DNA from: Tabrizicola soli
Lineage (GTDB): Bacteria; Pseudomonadota; Alphaproteobacteria; Rhodobacterales; Rhodobacteraceae
NCBI RefSeq assembly: GCF_015999335.1
Contig: NZ_JAEACP010000026.1
Location: forward strand, 1-64,000
Direction of reading: 5' to 3'
Length of the DNA stretch: 64,000 nt
Position numbers and translations under genes: made by a program. The notes under the pieces were generated by a model, which was not told the DNA's origin, ran no database searches, and saw nothing but the letters and a program-made list of their open reading frames with translations. Numbering within the stretch: position 1 is the first letter of the stretch; the number at the start of each line of letters is the position of its first letter. Positions 19,228 to 28,054 of this stretch are shown here, piece by piece.

Positions 19228-19782
19228 TCAGACCGGGCGGTCCTGTCCCAGCTTGCGGATGTAGGTCCAGGTCGGCACCGTTTCCCCGCGCGCGACCGAG
19301 AAGCTTTCGGCATCGCCCAGATACTGGAAGCCCGCATTGGTGAGGACCCGGGCCGAACCCGGATTGTCCTGGAAGGCCTCGGCGAACATGGTGGAGTTCT
19401 TCTGCGGATTCGCCGCCACCAGCGCCTGCACCGCAGCCGAGGCGATGCCGTGGTTCCAGAAGGCGGGCGCGACCCAGAAGGCGACCTCGGACTGGTTGCG
19501 GTCCATCTTCTTCAGGCTGATCACGCCAAGGACCTCGGGCAGGTCCGAAACCGTGCCATCCATCACCCAGATGTCCTCATCCGCGCCGGGAGCCATCGCC
19601 CGGGCACAGAAAGCCTCGGCCGCGCCGGGGGGAAGCGGATGCGGGATGCCCTGGGTCGCCTCGGCCACGCGCCTGTCGCCTGCGTAAAGCGCGAACAACC
19701 CCGCGTCGGACTTGCGCACCGGGCGCAGCGTGAAATGTTCGGTCGGAATCTCGACCGGAGCGGCGAACTTCTCCAGGATCAT
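19228..19782 (-). CDS. GNAT-family N-acetyltransferase
   Basis: A 184-residue acetyltransferase of the RimJ/RimL-like GNAT group (Acetyltransf_3). The N-terminus has TEHFTLRPVRKSDAGLF (13-29), then VLGVISLKKMDRNQSEVAFWVAP and NHGIASAAVQALV, which is the acetyl-CoA-binding turn. DNPGSARVLTNAGFQYLG closes the fold. ATG 19782 is chosen for its very strong AAGGAGG eight bases upstream. It sits between rpmA and obgE, where a GNAT is often found in this order. Target protein or metabolite unknown. Confidence 0.88.
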   Translation of the reverse strand: MILEKFAAPVEIPTEHFTLRPVRKSDAGLFALYAGDRRVAEATQGIPHPLPPGAAEAFCARAMAPGADEDIWVMDGTVSDLPEVLGVISLKKMDRNQSEVAFWVAPAFWNHGIASAAVQALVAANPQKNSTMFAEAFQDNPGSARVLTNAGFQYLGDAESFSVARGETVPTWTYIRKLGQDRPV

Positions 19783-19909
19783 GGCTCCCCTCCTTTGAAG
19801 CACATGTGGGGATTGCAGACTGGCCCCGCAATCGCCCGATTCTTTGACCGTTTCGCGCCGGATTGACGGCAGTTTGCGCCAGACCCCGGCAAGCCCCCGG
19901 AAACAGGCA

Positions 19910-19937
19910 GGGGGACCGGCCCTTCGGCCGATCCCCC
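19910..19937 (-). terminator. Probable terminator of rplU-rpmA
   Basis: GGGGGACCGGCC and GGCCGATCCCCC form a 12-base stem with one mismatch and a four-base loop, shortly downstream of the rpmA stop. The T-run is weak. A second small inverted repeat TACAATC / GATTGTA (19942-19956) lies between it and rpmA. The GNAT gene below probably has its own promoter. Confidence 0.55.
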
Positions 19938-19966
19938 CTTCTACAATCCGATTGTAAAGGTTCGGC

Positions 19967-20236
19967 TTACTCGGCTGCCTCCGCGACCGGGAGAACCGAA
20001 ATGAAGGTGCGGCCCTTGAGGCCCTTCTTGAAGGTCACGCGGCCTTCGACCGTCGCGAAGATGGTATGGTCGGTGCCCATGCCAACACCCTCGCCCGGGA
20101 ACCACTGGGTTCCGCGCTGACGGCAGATGATGTTGCCCGGAATGGCGAGCTGGCCGCCGAACAGTTTCACGCCAAGGCGACGACCGGCCGAGTCGCGGCC
20201 GTTGCGGGTAGAACCGCCTGCTTTCTTCTGTGCCAT
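19967..20236 (-). CDS. rpmA: 50S ribosomal protein L27
   Basis: An 89-residue L27 with the classic N-terminus [20 protein letters not shown] that reaches the peptidyl transferase centre, and the core [30 protein letters not shown]. The first residues need no cleavage as in Firmicutes. It follows rplU by six bases. Confidence 0.98.
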   Translation of the reverse strand: MAQKKAGGSTRNGRDSAGRRLGVKLFGGQLAIPGNIICRQRGTQWFPGEGVGMGTDHTIFATVEGRVTFKKGLKGRTFISVLPVAEAAE

Positions 20237-20242
20237 GGGGGC

Positions 20243-20677
20243 TTACTCCTGCGCTGCAGCGGCCTTGGCGGCGCGCTTCGGTTTCTCGGCCTTGGCGGTG
20301 CCCGGCGCTTCATGCGCGGCGACGCGGGCTGCGGCGGTGCCGGTGGCGGCCTTGACGCCGGTCTTGTCGGCGCCGGTGGCGAGGACCTCGGTCACACGGA
20401 CCAGCGTCAGGTGCTGGCGGTGGCCCTTGGTGCGCTGCGACGAATGCTTCCGGCGGCGCTTGACATAGTGGATGGTCTTTTCGCCCTTGATCTGGTCGAT
20501 GACCTCGGCCTGGACGGCCGCGCCGGCAACCAGCGGCGCACCGACGGTGGTGTCGACCATCAGGATGTCGTTGAACTGGATCTTTTCACCAGCGACGGCA
20601 TCAAGCTTTTCCACGCGCAGAACGTCGCCCGCCTGCACCTTGTACTGCTTTCCGCCGGTCTTGAGGACCGCAAACAT
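20243..20677 (-). CDS. rplU: 50S ribosomal protein L21 with Ala/Lys-rich tail
   Basis: A 144-residue L21. The first 100 residues are canonical (MFAVLKTGGKQYKVQAGD, VKRRRKHSSQRTKGHRQHLT). The remaining 40 are a low-complexity Ala/Lys/Glu tail not present in E. coli L21 (103 residues) but seen in alphaproteobacteria. AAGGAAAG precedes ATG 20677. A promoter at 20816-20844 gives an mRNA leader of about 130 bases starting with a strong hairpin, which suggests control of the rplU-rpmA unit at RNA level. Confidence 0.97.
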   Translation of the reverse strand: MFAVLKTGGKQYKVQAGDVLRVEKLDAVAGEKIQFNDILMVDTTVGAPLVAGAAVQAEVIDQIKGEKTIHYVKRRRKHSSQRTKGHRQHLTLVRVTEVLATGADKTGVKAATGTAAARVAAHEAPGTAKAEKPKRAAKAAAAQE

Positions 20678-20782
20678 GGGTCTTTCCTTTTCTTGCTCCG
20701 CGCCCTGTGGCCCCCTTCACGGGTGTTGCCGGGTTTCCCCGCCTCGGACAGCGCGCCCGTTCGGGCGTCATGAATGAATAGG

Positions 20783-20808
20783 CCCGGCGAGAGTCGCCAC
20801 TCGCCGGG
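20783..20808 (-). promoter_or_regulatory. Hairpin at the 5' end of the rplU leader RNA
   Basis: CCCGGCGAG (20783-20791) and CTCGCCGGG (20800-20808) are exact complements with an eight-base loop. With the predicted start at about 20809, the stem begins at the first transcribed bases. It may protect the mRNA end or form part of an autoregulatory L21 leader. Confidence 0.65.
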
Positions 20809-20815
20809 ATGCGCG

Positions 20816-20844
20816 CTTATGCGTCGAACCCCGGTGGCTGTCAA
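20816..20844 (-). promoter_or_regulatory. Promoter of rplU-rpmA
   Basis: Consensus TTGACA (20839-20844) and CATAAG (20816-20821) with exactly 17 bases between, reading leftwards. It lies ten bases past the stop of the upstream DUF2059 gene. One of the best sigma-70-type matches in the window. Confidence 0.75.
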
Positions 20845-20853
20845 GCGCGCCCG

Positions 20854-21708
20854 TCAGATGTCGTGGCCCTGCATCGCCGTCCCGGCCGCCCGGCCCAACT
20901 CGTAGGAGACCCGGCTGAACACCTCGTCGAAGGCCAGGAACAGCGCCGCGTTCAGCCGCTGGCCGGCGGGGCTTTCCATGAAGTCGGCGTAGCTGGCCAG
21001 TTCCGCCTCGGTCAGGGGCGCATAGGCGAGCCCGAGATAGGCCTGCAGCCAGGAGGTCGTGTCGGCGCGGATCATCTCCTCCTGCGCCCAGACCTGGGCC
21101 ATCAGCTCGTCCCGGGGCAGCGAACCGCCATCGCCCGAGGTCTCGGCCAGGCCGGTGAGGAAGGCGAGGTTGCCCGAGAGGCCGCCGGCCACGTTCATCT
21201 CGATCAGGTCGCCCGCAGCGATGAACCGCTGCAGGAGCTTGACCTTGGGGTCGCGGTCGGCGGCGCGGGTTTCGGCGGCGACGCGGGCGGCTTCCTCCTG
21301 CGCCTCGTCCAGGAAGGCGCGGCGGGCGTCGATCTCGAGCCCCACGACCTTGCGGCCAAGCTCGCTGGCGAAAAAGGCGTCGATCTCGGCCAGAACCGCG
21401 GCCTCGGCCCCGAGTTCGCGCTGCAGCACGGCTTCGAAATCGGCTCGCAGGCGCGGCACGTCGTAGATCCGGCCCACCCGCTCGCGCCAGCGCGGGCCGC
21501 CGCCATCGGGGAACATCCGGGTTTCGAGATCCTCGCCATAGGCCAGCCCCTCGTCGTGCAGGACGGCGAAGAGATCGTCGAGCCGCAGCGCCTCGGCCAG
21601 CGCCGGGACCGAGGTTTCGGCCGCCGGGGCCTCCTCGGCCAGCGCGGGCAGGACCAGGGGCGGGGTCAGGGCCAGCAGCGCGGCGAGGACGAGAATGGGC
21701 AGCGGCAT
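20854..21708 (-). CDS. Exported DUF2059 protein
   Basis: A 284-residue protein with an N-terminal signal peptide (MPLPILVLAALLAL ... ALA, about 1-24). The rest is predominantly helical, rich in Ala and Glu, and ends in the DUF2059-like part (TEAELASYADFMESPAGQRLNAALFLAFDEVF, split about 228-260). Function unknown; such proteins are periplasmic. The ATG at 21708 has AAGGATCC before it; the open frame extends 84 bases upstream without support. Not in an obvious operon. Confidence 0.8.
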   Translation of the reverse strand: MPLPILVLAALLALTPPLVLPALAEEAPAAETSVPALAEALRLDDLFAVLHDEGLAYGEDLETRMFPDGGGPRWRERVGRIYDVPRLRADFEAVLQRELGAEAAVLAEIDAFFASELGRKVVGLEIDARRAFLDEAQEEAARVAAETRAADRDPKVKLLQRFIAAGDLIEMNVAGGLSGNLAFLTGLAETSGDGGSLPRDELMAQVWAQEEMIRADTTSWLQAYLGLAYAPLTEAELASYADFMESPAGQRLNAALFLAFDEVFSRVSYELGRAAGTAMQGHDI

Positions 21709-21827
21709 GGCGGATCCTTGACGATTGCGGCGACAGGCGCCCGGAGCAGAGGTAGAGCCTGCCGCCCCCCTTGCCAAGCGCCGCGCCCGCAAAGAGCCGT
21801 GATCGGCGGAGGAGTGCGAATTGCCCC

Positions 21828-21856
21828 TTGCGCATCGCCCCGCGCACCGCTATCCA
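21828..21856 (+). promoter_or_regulatory. Candidate promoter for tRNA-Ser
   Basis: TTGCGC (21828-21833), 17-base spacer, TATCCA (21851-21856), 28 bases before the mature tRNA 5' end. Plausible by spacing. Confidence 0.4.
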
Positions 21857-21884
21857 GCCGCCACATAGACGACCCCTGAAGCGC

Positions 21885-21974
<90 letters not shown>

Positions 21975-22019
21975 CCCTTAGAAAATTCCCTGATTTCTCA
22001 AGGAGATGACAGACATTTT

Positions 22020-22044
22020 GTCAAACCGCGGAGGCGGGTTTGAC
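22020..22044 (+). terminator. Possible stem-loop after tRNA-Ser
   Basis: GTCAAACC (22020-22027) pairs with GGTTTGAC (22037-22044) and can be extended inside with one bulge. No T-run follows. It may end the tRNA transcript. The rest of 21975-22227 shows no credible gene. Confidence 0.35.
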
Positions 22045-22227
22045 GGTTGTTAGTCCTCTTTCGATCCTCCGATTGCTGCCATCGCGGCATAGTCCATGCG
22101 GACTCGTTTTCGCAGTTTGGCGAGCCCGCAGGCGAGCCTTTTACTCGGCCGCCACTGAAATGACTGCACATCATCGCCTCGTCGGACCGGTGGCGTGAGA
22201 ACCGGCCGATTCAATGCAATCGGTGAT

Positions 22228-22809
22228 TCATGCCCCTGCCCGATCGGGAATTGTGACGACGAAAAGTTGCGCCGGCTCATCGCTGTCCGAGACAGCGTAA
22301 TGCTCCACCTTGGAGTCGAATTGGACGCAGTCACCCTTCTTCAGGATGAAATCGGCTCCGGCATAGGAGAACCGCACCCGACCCTCGAGCACGAGGAACA
22401 CTTCCTCGCCCGAATGCTTGAAATGGCTGGGCTCCTCTCCATTGGGTACCGGCACGGTCAGGAAGAACACCTCGGCGCGGGGGTCGAGCTTGCCCGTGGA
22501 GGCCAGTTCGAACAGGTAGCCTGAATCATTTCCCCGTTTCGTGGGGATGCGTTCGTTGGCCCGCACCACCGAAATGGGCTGGCGTTGCCCCTCCGGCATC
22601 AGAAGATCGCTCAGCGGGATGCCGAAGGCGTCGGCGAGACGGACCATGACCCCCACCGAGGGCGTGGCCTGGTTGTTCTCCACCTTGGACAGATAGCCCT
22701 TTGTCACTTCGACCTGACGTGCCGAAGCTTCAAGCGTAAGGCCGCGCGCCAAGCGGGCGCGGCGCACGGCGACGCCGATGCCTCCTGTCCTGTCGTCAGC
22801 TTGCGTCAC
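22228..22809 (-). CDS. XRE-cupin transcriptional regulator
   Basis: A 193-residue regulator with an N-terminal Cro/C1-type HTH (about 12-66: VRRARLARGLTLEASARQV, TKGYLSKVENNQATPSV) and a C-terminal small-molecule-binding cupin (about 115-185: HFKHSGEEVFLVLEGRVRF, KKGDCVQFDSKVEHY). Relatives such as PuuR control amine or amino-acid catabolism. GTG 22809 is preferred because GAGGGAAAG precedes it; an ATG at 22866 would add 19 residues with no ribosome site. Divergent from the flavoprotein operon, which it probably controls. Confidence 0.85.
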   Translation of the reverse strand: MTQADDRTGGIGVAVRRARLARGLTLEASARQVEVTKGYLSKVENNQATPSVGVMVRLADAFGIPLSDLLMPEGQRQPISVVRANERIPTKRGNDSGYLFELASTGKLDPRAEVFFLTVPVPNGEEPSHFKHSGEEVFLVLEGRVRFSYAGADFILKKGDCVQFDSKVEHYAVSDSDEPAQLFVVTIPDRAGA

Positions 22810-22903
22810 GGCGCTTTCCCTCACTGCGGTGGCCAAACGGGGGCCGACAGCCCCCTGCACCGACATTACATGCAGGTTTCCGGGGATTCCAGGTTTTTGT
22901 TGA

Positions 22904-22919
22904 CATGAAGTTTTTCATG
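22904..22919. promoter_or_regulatory. Inverted repeat in the divergent catabolic promoter region
   Basis: CATGAA (22904-22909), four bases, TTCATG (22914-22919): a perfect inverted repeat overlapping a TTGACA (22900-22905) that could be the -35 box for the rightward operon. No good -10 box is seen. It is the likely operator of the XRE-cupin regulator. Confidence 0.45.
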
Positions 22920-22961
22920 AGGAAACATCCATGAAACTCTCCTCCAAGCGCCGGTACTCCG

Positions 22962-25013
22962 ATGAACGATGCCCAGCCCGTCCGCGATCCGCTCCTCCAA
23001 CCATTGCGGCTCGGGCATCTGACGGTGAAGAACCGCATCGTCAGCACGCCCCACGCCCCCGCCTATGCCGAGGACGGCAAGCCGAAGCTTCGCTATCAAC
23101 TGTACCACGAGGAGAAGGCCAAGGGCGGAATCGGTCTCACCATGTTCGGCGGGTCGTCCTTCGTGGCGCCGGACACGCCTTCGGTCTTCGGCCAGATCGA
23201 CGTCAGCAATGACGAGATCATCCCGTGGTTCCAGGAATTCGCCGACCGCATCCACCGCCATGACTGCGGGCTGATCTGCCAGATCTCGCACCTTGGCCGG
23301 AGGACGACCTGGAACTCGGGCAACTGGCTGCCGGTCGTCGCGCCTTCGCCCGTTCGGGAACCGGCCCACCGCGCCTTTCCGCGCGCGATGGATCGCCATG
23401 ACATCCGGCGCATCATCGCGGCCTATGCGGCGGCGGCGCGGCGTTGCCGCAAGGGCGGGTTGGACGGGACCGAAATCCTGGCGCACGGCCACCTGCCGGA
23501 CCAGTTCCTCTCTCCTGCCACCAACCTCCGCGACGACGAATACGGCGGGTCGCTGGAGAACCGGCTGCGCTTCACCATGGAGATGCTCCAGGAGGTGCGG
23601 GCCGCCGTGGGCGACGACTACATCCTTGGCATACGTTTCGGGGCGAGCGAGGACATGAAGGGCGGCTACGGCCTGTCCGAAGGCATCGAGGCGGCGCAGA
23701 TGGTGGCCGAAAGCGGCCTCGTCGACTACATGACCGTCAATTTCGGCCATATCGAAACCCATTACGCGCTGGCGCAGCACATTCCCGGCATGTGGTCGCC
23801 CCTGGCGCCCTGGCTCTCCCGGGTGGCCGAGTTCCGCAGACACGTGAAACTGCCGCTGATCCACGCCTGCCGCATCGCCGACATCGCCACCGCACGCCAT
23901 GCGGTCTCGGAGGGGATCCTCGACCTCGTCGGCATGACCCGCGCCCATATCGCCGACCCGCATATCGTGCGGAAGATCGCCGAAGGGCGGGAACAGGAGA
24001 TCCGGCCCTGTGTCGGCGCCAGTTACTGCCTCGACCGCGTCTCGCAGGGGGCGGATGCGCTTTGTCTCCACAATGCGGCCACCGGGCGTGAGGCATCGGT
24101 GCCCCATGTGATCCGCAAGGCTGATGGACTGCCGAAACGCGTGGTCGTCGTGGGCGGCGGCCCGGCGGGGCTGGAGGCCGCGCGCGTCAGCGCCGAACGC
24201 GGGCACGATGTCACGCTGTTCGAAGCCGGCACCCAGTTGGGCGGCCAGATCCGCATCGCGGCGCTGGCCGCCTGGCGCAAGGATCTGATCGGAATCGTCG
24301 ACTGGTACGCCGCGCAGCTCGAGCGGCTGGGCGTGACGATCCGGTGGAACGTGATGGCCGGCCGGGACGAGGTCGAGGCCGAAAGGCCCGACGTGGTGAT
24401 CGTCGCCACCGGCGGCCTGCCCGATACCGATTTCGTGCCGGGTGGAGAGCTGGCGACCAGCGTCTGGGACGCGCTGGCCGGGGCCCAGCTGACCGGAGAC
24501 ATCCTTGTCTACGATGACAACGGCCAGCCTGCGGCCCCTTCCTGCGCCGACCATCTGGCCGGACACGCCGATGCCAGGGTCGAATATGTGACCGCGGACC
24601 GGGCGGCGGCGATCGACATGGGGACGCAGAATTTCTCGATCTTCCTGCGGAACTTCTACCGCAAGGGGGTGACGATCACCCCGGACTCGCGCCTTGCCGG
24701 GATCGAGCGGGTGGGAAACAAGCTGAGGGCGACCTTCAGCAACGAATATGGCGGCCCGGACATCGAGAGGATCGTCGACCATGTCGTGGTCGAGCATGGG
24801 ACCGTGCCAGCGGACGACATCTATCACGACTGTCGCGCGCTGTCCTCGAACGACGGGGTGACCGATGTCGATGCGCTTCTGGCCGGCCGTCCCCAGTCCC
24901 TCCAGCTGAACCCGGAAGGATCGTTCCGGCTGTTCCGTGTCGGCGATGCCGTCACCAGTCGCAACATCCACGCCGCAATCTACGACTCCCTCCGGCTGTG
25001 CAAGGATCTTTGA
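22962..25013 (+). CDS. OYE-type NADH:flavin oxidoreductase/demethylase (DgcA/TMADH-like)
   Basis: A 683-residue two-part flavoenzyme. The N-terminal FMN TIM barrel (about 8-350: QPLRLGHLTVKNRIV, ISHLGRR, DEYGGSLENRLRF) is followed by an iron-sulfur-type Cys region (RPCVGASYCLDR, ALCLHNAATGRE) and a dinucleotide-binding domain (VVVVGGGPAGLEAARVSAERG, about 388-408). Relatives demethylate dimethylglycine, N-methylproline or trimethylamine, or reduce dienoyl-CoA. The ABC importer, GlpD-like protein and cyclodeaminase downstream favour an N-methylated amino acid. Start ATG 22962 has a weak ribosome site. Specific substrate not readable. Confidence 0.85.
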   Translation: MNDAQPVRDPLLQPLRLGHLTVKNRIVSTPHAPAYAEDGKPKLRYQLYHEEKAKGGIGLTMFGGSSFVAPDTPSVFGQIDVSNDEIIPWFQEFADRIHRHDCGLICQISHLGRRTTWNSGNWLPVVAPSPVREPAHRAFPRAMDRHDIRRIIAAYAAAARRCRKGGLDGTEILAHGHLPDQFLSPATNLRDDEYGGSLENRLRFTMEMLQEVRAAVGDDYILGIRFGASEDMKGGYGLSEGIEAAQMVAESGLVDYMTVNFGHIETHYALAQHIPGMWSPLAPWLSRVAEFRRHVKLPLIHACRIADIATARHAVSEGILDLVGMTRAHIADPHIVRKIAEGREQEIRPCVGASYCLDRVSQGADALCLHNAATGREASVPHVIRKADGLPKRVVVVGGGPAGLEAARVSAERGHDVTLFEAGTQLGGQIRIAALAAWRKDLIGIVDWYAAQLERLGVTIRWNVMAGRDEVEAERPDVVIVATGGLPDTDFVPGGELATSVWDALAGAQLTGDILVYDDNGQPAAPSCADHLAGHADARVEYVTADRAAAIDMGTQNFSIFLRNFYRKGVTITPDSRLAGIERVGNKLRATFSNEYGGPDIERIVDHVVVEHGTVPADDIYHDCRALSSNDGVTDVDALLAGRPQSLQLNPEGSFRLFRVGDAVTSRNIHAAIYDSLRLCKDL

Positions 25014-25022
25014 GGCGATGCA

Positions 25023-25865
25023 ATGGCTTACGACCTGGACGTTGCCCGGATGAAGGCGCTTTCCCCCTCGCCGCTCGGCGCGCCTTCCGCCTCCGGGTCC
25101 CCGGCCCCCGAACCATCGCGGCCGGTGATCAAGCTGGATCACCTGTCGAAGAGCTTCGGGACCTTCCAGGCACTGCAGGACATCAACCTTTCGGTCCTGC
25201 AGGGGGATGTGCTGGCCATCATCGGGCCCTCGGGGTCGGGCAAGTCGACGCTTTTGCGCTGCATCAACTGGCTTGAGCCGGCGAACAGCGGCAGGATCAC
25301 CGTGGGCGACCTGTCGCTGGATTGCAGCAAGCCCGTGGGCAAGGAGCAGATCACCACGCTCCGGCGGCAGTTGGGCATGGTCTTCCAGTCGTTCAACCTG
25401 TTTCCGCATATGACAGTGCTACGCAATGTCAGCCTTGCGCAGGAACGCACCCTCGGCCGCAGCCGTCGCGAGGCCGACGAGGTCTCGATGGGCCTGCTCG
25501 AGCGGGTCGGGCTGGCGGACAAGGCGCACCAGTATCCGGTGCGCTGTTCCGGCGGCCAGCAGCAGCGCATCGCCATCGCCCGCGCCCTGGCGCTGGACCC
25601 CAAGGTGATGCTCTTCGACGAGCCGACGTCGGCGCTGGATCCCGAACTGGGGCTCGAGGTGCTGGCCGTGATGCGCGAGCTGGCGTCCAGCGGCATGACG
25701 ATGATCGTCGTCACCCACGAGATGGGCTTTGCCGAAAACGTGTCGGAACACACGATGATCATGGCCGACGGCCAGATCCTGGAATACGGCCCGAGCCGCG
25801 AAGTGATCCGCAATCCGCAGACCGAGCGCGCGCGCCGGTTCCTGCGCGCGGTGAACGACAGATGA
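25023..25865 (+). CDS. Polar amino-acid ABC transporter ATP-binding protein
   Basis: A 280-residue GlnQ/HisP-type ATPase. Walker A GPSGSGKST (residues 69-77), Q-loop FQSFNLFPHMTVL, signature CSGGQQQ (a Cys-Ser variant of LSGGQ), Walker B VMLFDEP and the switch His in VTHEMGFA. A Pro/Ser-rich N-terminal extension of about 35 residues precedes the domain. It starts ten bases after the flavoprotein gene with GAGGCG upstream, and overlaps the first permease gene as ATGA. It energises import of a polar amino acid or related compound. Confidence 0.94.
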   Translation: MAYDLDVARMKALSPSPLGAPSASGSPAPEPSRPVIKLDHLSKSFGTFQALQDINLSVLQGDVLAIIGPSGSGKSTLLRCINWLEPANSGRITVGDLSLDCSKPVGKEQITTLRRQLGMVFQSFNLFPHMTVLRNVSLAQERTLGRSRREADEVSMGLLERVGLADKAHQYPVRCSGGQQQRIAIARALALDPKVMLFDEPTSALDPELGLEVLAVMRELASSGMTMIVVTHEMGFAENVSEHTMIMADGQILEYGPSREVIRNPQTERARRFLRAVNDR

Positions 25866-26506
25866 CCTGGGGGCACCTGGTCCACATCGCCTATGGCATC
25901 CCGCTGACCCTGGCGCTGACCGGCGGCGCGTTCTTCGTCGGCGCTGTCCTGGGCTTTCCGATCATGCTGCTGCGGGAAAGTTCCTTCATGCCGCTCAAGG
26001 TGGCGATGATCGCCATCATCGCCTTCATCCGGGCGCTGCCGCCGATCCTGTGGGTCTTCCTGCTTTATTTCGGCATCGGGACCGGGCTGATCAACCTGTC
26101 CCCCTTCGTCGCCGCGGTCGCCGCCTTCGGGATCATCGCCGCGGTCAACATGGCCGAGATCTACCGCGGGGGGATGGTCTCGATCAGCGCCGGCCAATGG
26201 GAAGCCGCGCATGCGCTGAACCTGTCCCGCCTCAGCATCTGGCGTGACGTGATGGCGCCGCAGATGGTGCGCGTGGCCCTGCCACCCTCGGCCACCTACG
26301 TGATCGGCCTGATGAAGGACAGCGCCATCGCCTCGACCATCGGCGTCGCGGAACTAGCCTACCGGGGCAAGCAGGTCTCGCAGATGAGCTTCGAGGGCCT
26401 CCTGCCCTTTACCGTGGTGGGGGCCTGCTACATCGCGCTGAGCCTGCCGGTGGCCTGGCTGTCGCGCACCGCGGAACGCAAGCTGAGGGCGAAGGTAGCA
26501 CGCTGA
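25862..26506 (+). CDS. Amino-acid ABC transporter permease 1
   Basis: A 214-residue HisM/GlnP-type permease with about five membrane segments and the EAA loop EAAHALNLSRLSIWRDVMAPQ (split about 119-139). FIRALPPILWVFLLYFG is the typical second-helix block. The ATG is coupled to the ATPase gene by ATGA; its own stop overlaps the next permease start as TGATG. Confidence 0.92.
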   Translation: MTWGHLVHIAYGIPLTLALTGGAFFVGAVLGFPIMLLRESSFMPLKVAMIAIIAFIRALPPILWVFLLYFGIGTGLINLSPFVAAVAAFGIIAAVNMAEIYRGGMVSISAGQWEAAHALNLSRLSIWRDVMAPQMVRVALPPSATYVIGLMKDSAIASTIGVAELAYRGKQVSQMSFEGLLPFTVVGACYIALSLPVAWLSRTAERKLRAKVAR

Positions 26507-27192
26507 TGGACATCCTCGATTCCCTTCTGATGGGCGTTACCTGGGCGGATGTGCAGTCCTGGCTGCCGGGGTTCTGGAACGGTTTCATCATATCGCTCGA
26601 AGTGACGGCCGCCTCGCTGGCGCTTGGCATCCCGATGGGTTTCCTGCTGGCGCTCGGGGTGCAGTCGCGGCGAAAGGTGCTTCGGCTTGCAAGCCTTGCC
26701 CTGGTCGAGATCGGGCGGGGCGCGCCGGCGCTGGTGCTGCTGCAGCTGGTCTACTTCGGCCTGCCGTCCGCCGGATTGTCCCTGTCGGCCTTCCTTGCGG
26801 CCGTGGTCGCGATCAGCTGGAACACCGGCGCCTACACATCCGAAATCATCCGCGCCGGGCTTGACGCGGTTCCCGCGGGCCAGCGCGAGGCGTCCCACGC
26901 CCTCGGCCTGTCGGCGCTGGACGAATTGCGCTTCGTCATCCTGCCCCAGGGCCTGAGGATCGCCGTGCCGGCGCTGATGGGCTTTGCCATCCTCGTCTTC
27001 CAGGGCACCTCGCTCTGCTTCGCCATCGCCCTGCCGGAAATCGTCAGCCGCGCCTACGACATCGGCTCGATGTATTTCTACTACTTTCCCGCACTCGCCG
27101 TCGCCGGCCTGTTCTTCGCGGCGGTCTGCATACCGGCCTCGTTCCTTGTGGGATGGATCGAGCACCGGGCCGGCGCCTATGCGCGCCGATAG
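26506..27192 (+). CDS. Amino-acid ABC transporter permease 2
   Basis: A 228-residue permease of the same family, with GFIISLEVTAASLALGIPMGF and EIGRGAPALVLLQLVYFGLP, and EAA loop REASHALGLSALDELRFVILPQ (split). It forms the membrane heterodimer with permease 1. Its stop precedes the binding-protein gene by 33 bases that carry AGGAGGA. Confidence 0.92.
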   Translation: MDILDSLLMGVTWADVQSWLPGFWNGFIISLEVTAASLALGIPMGFLLALGVQSRRKVLRLASLALVEIGRGAPALVLLQLVYFGLPSAGLSLSAFLAAVVAISWNTGAYTSEIIRAGLDAVPAGQREASHALGLSALDELRFVILPQGLRIAVPALMGFAILVFQGTSLCFAIALPEIVSRAYDIGSMYFYYFPALAVAGLFFAAVCIPASFLVGWIEHRAGAYARR

Positions 27193-27225
27193 ATCAACAA
27201 GAGTCCCAACAGGAGGAATGCAACG

Positions 27226-28044
27226 ATGATCCCGAGAATGACCCTGGCCGCCGCCCTTCTGATCTGCGCCAGCCCGCTGGCAGCGCAGGACTGCACGCCC
27301 ACCGTCAGCTTCCCCACCGTCGAGGAGGGCTATCTGACCATCGCCGCGGTGACCTATGCGCCCTATTCCTACATCGACACCAATGGCCAGATGCAGGGTG
27401 TCGACGGGGCGATCGCGGCCGAGATCGCCAAGCTCGCCTGCCTCGAGGTGAAGGCGGTCCCCTCCGATGCAGCGTCGGGCATCCAGTCGGTGATCGCCGG
27501 AAAGGCCGATATCTCGACCGGGGACTGGTACCGCACGGCCGAGCGCGCCCGTGTCGTCCTGCTGTCCGCGCCTCTCTATGTCGATCAGATGGCGATCTAC
27601 TCCAAGGCCGGGCACACCAAATTCGCCGATATCGAATCCGGCACGGTCGGTTCGGTCCAGGGCAACCTCTGGGTCAACGACCTGCGCGAGATCCTTGGCG
27701 AAAACCTGAAGCTCTATCCCGACTCGGTCGCCATGCAGCAGGACCTGGTGGCGGGCCGCCTCGATGCCGCGGTGGACGGCAATTCGATCGGCGTGGTCGC
27801 CCAGGCGCAGGGCGGGCTGGAGGGCATCCAGATCAAGGTGATCGAGCCCGACGAGCGGATCGGCGCATCGCAGGAAGCCGGCCAGGGCACCTTCCCGATC
27901 AACAAGGACAACGCCGAGATGCTTGCCGGCATGGACGCGGCCATCAAGCAGCTGCACGAAACCGGCAAGATCGCCGAAATCCTTGCCGCCCACGGGCTTG
28001 ACGCCTCGGCCGCCGAAACCGGCGAGCCGCGCCTGATCGAGTGA
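27226..28044 (+). CDS. Amino-acid ABC transporter substrate-binding protein
   Basis: A 272-residue SBP_bac_3 protein with a signal peptide (MIPRMTLAAALLICASPLAAQ, cleavage near 21). Domain features include YAPYSYIDTNGQMQGVDGAIAAEIA split over the first lobe, KADISTGDWYRTAERA, and NKDNAEMLAGMDAAIKQLHETGK near the C-terminus. The ligand site lacks the usual Asp-Arg pair pattern I would expect for alpha-amino acids (T-A-E-R-A in place of T-xx-R), so a betaine or N-methyl compound is possible. A 10-bp perfect hairpin follows the gene. Confidence 0.88.
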   Translation: MIPRMTLAAALLICASPLAAQDCTPTVSFPTVEEGYLTIAAVTYAPYSYIDTNGQMQGVDGAIAAEIAKLACLEVKAVPSDAASGIQSVIAGKADISTGDWYRTAERARVVLLSAPLYVDQMAIYSKAGHTKFADIESGTVGSVQGNLWVNDLREILGENLKLYPDSVAMQQDLVAGRLDAAVDGNSIGVVAQAQGGLEGIQIKVIEPDERIGASQEAGQGTFPINKDNAEMLAGMDAAIKQLHETGKIAEILAAHGLDASAAETGEPRLIE

Positions 28045-28054
28045 CGCGAGGACC

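Noticed and set aside
22050-22334. 94-residue minus-strand frame between tRNA-Ser and the XRE-cupin gene
   Set aside because: Overlaps the 3' end of the regulator gene, no ribosome site or recognisable domain.
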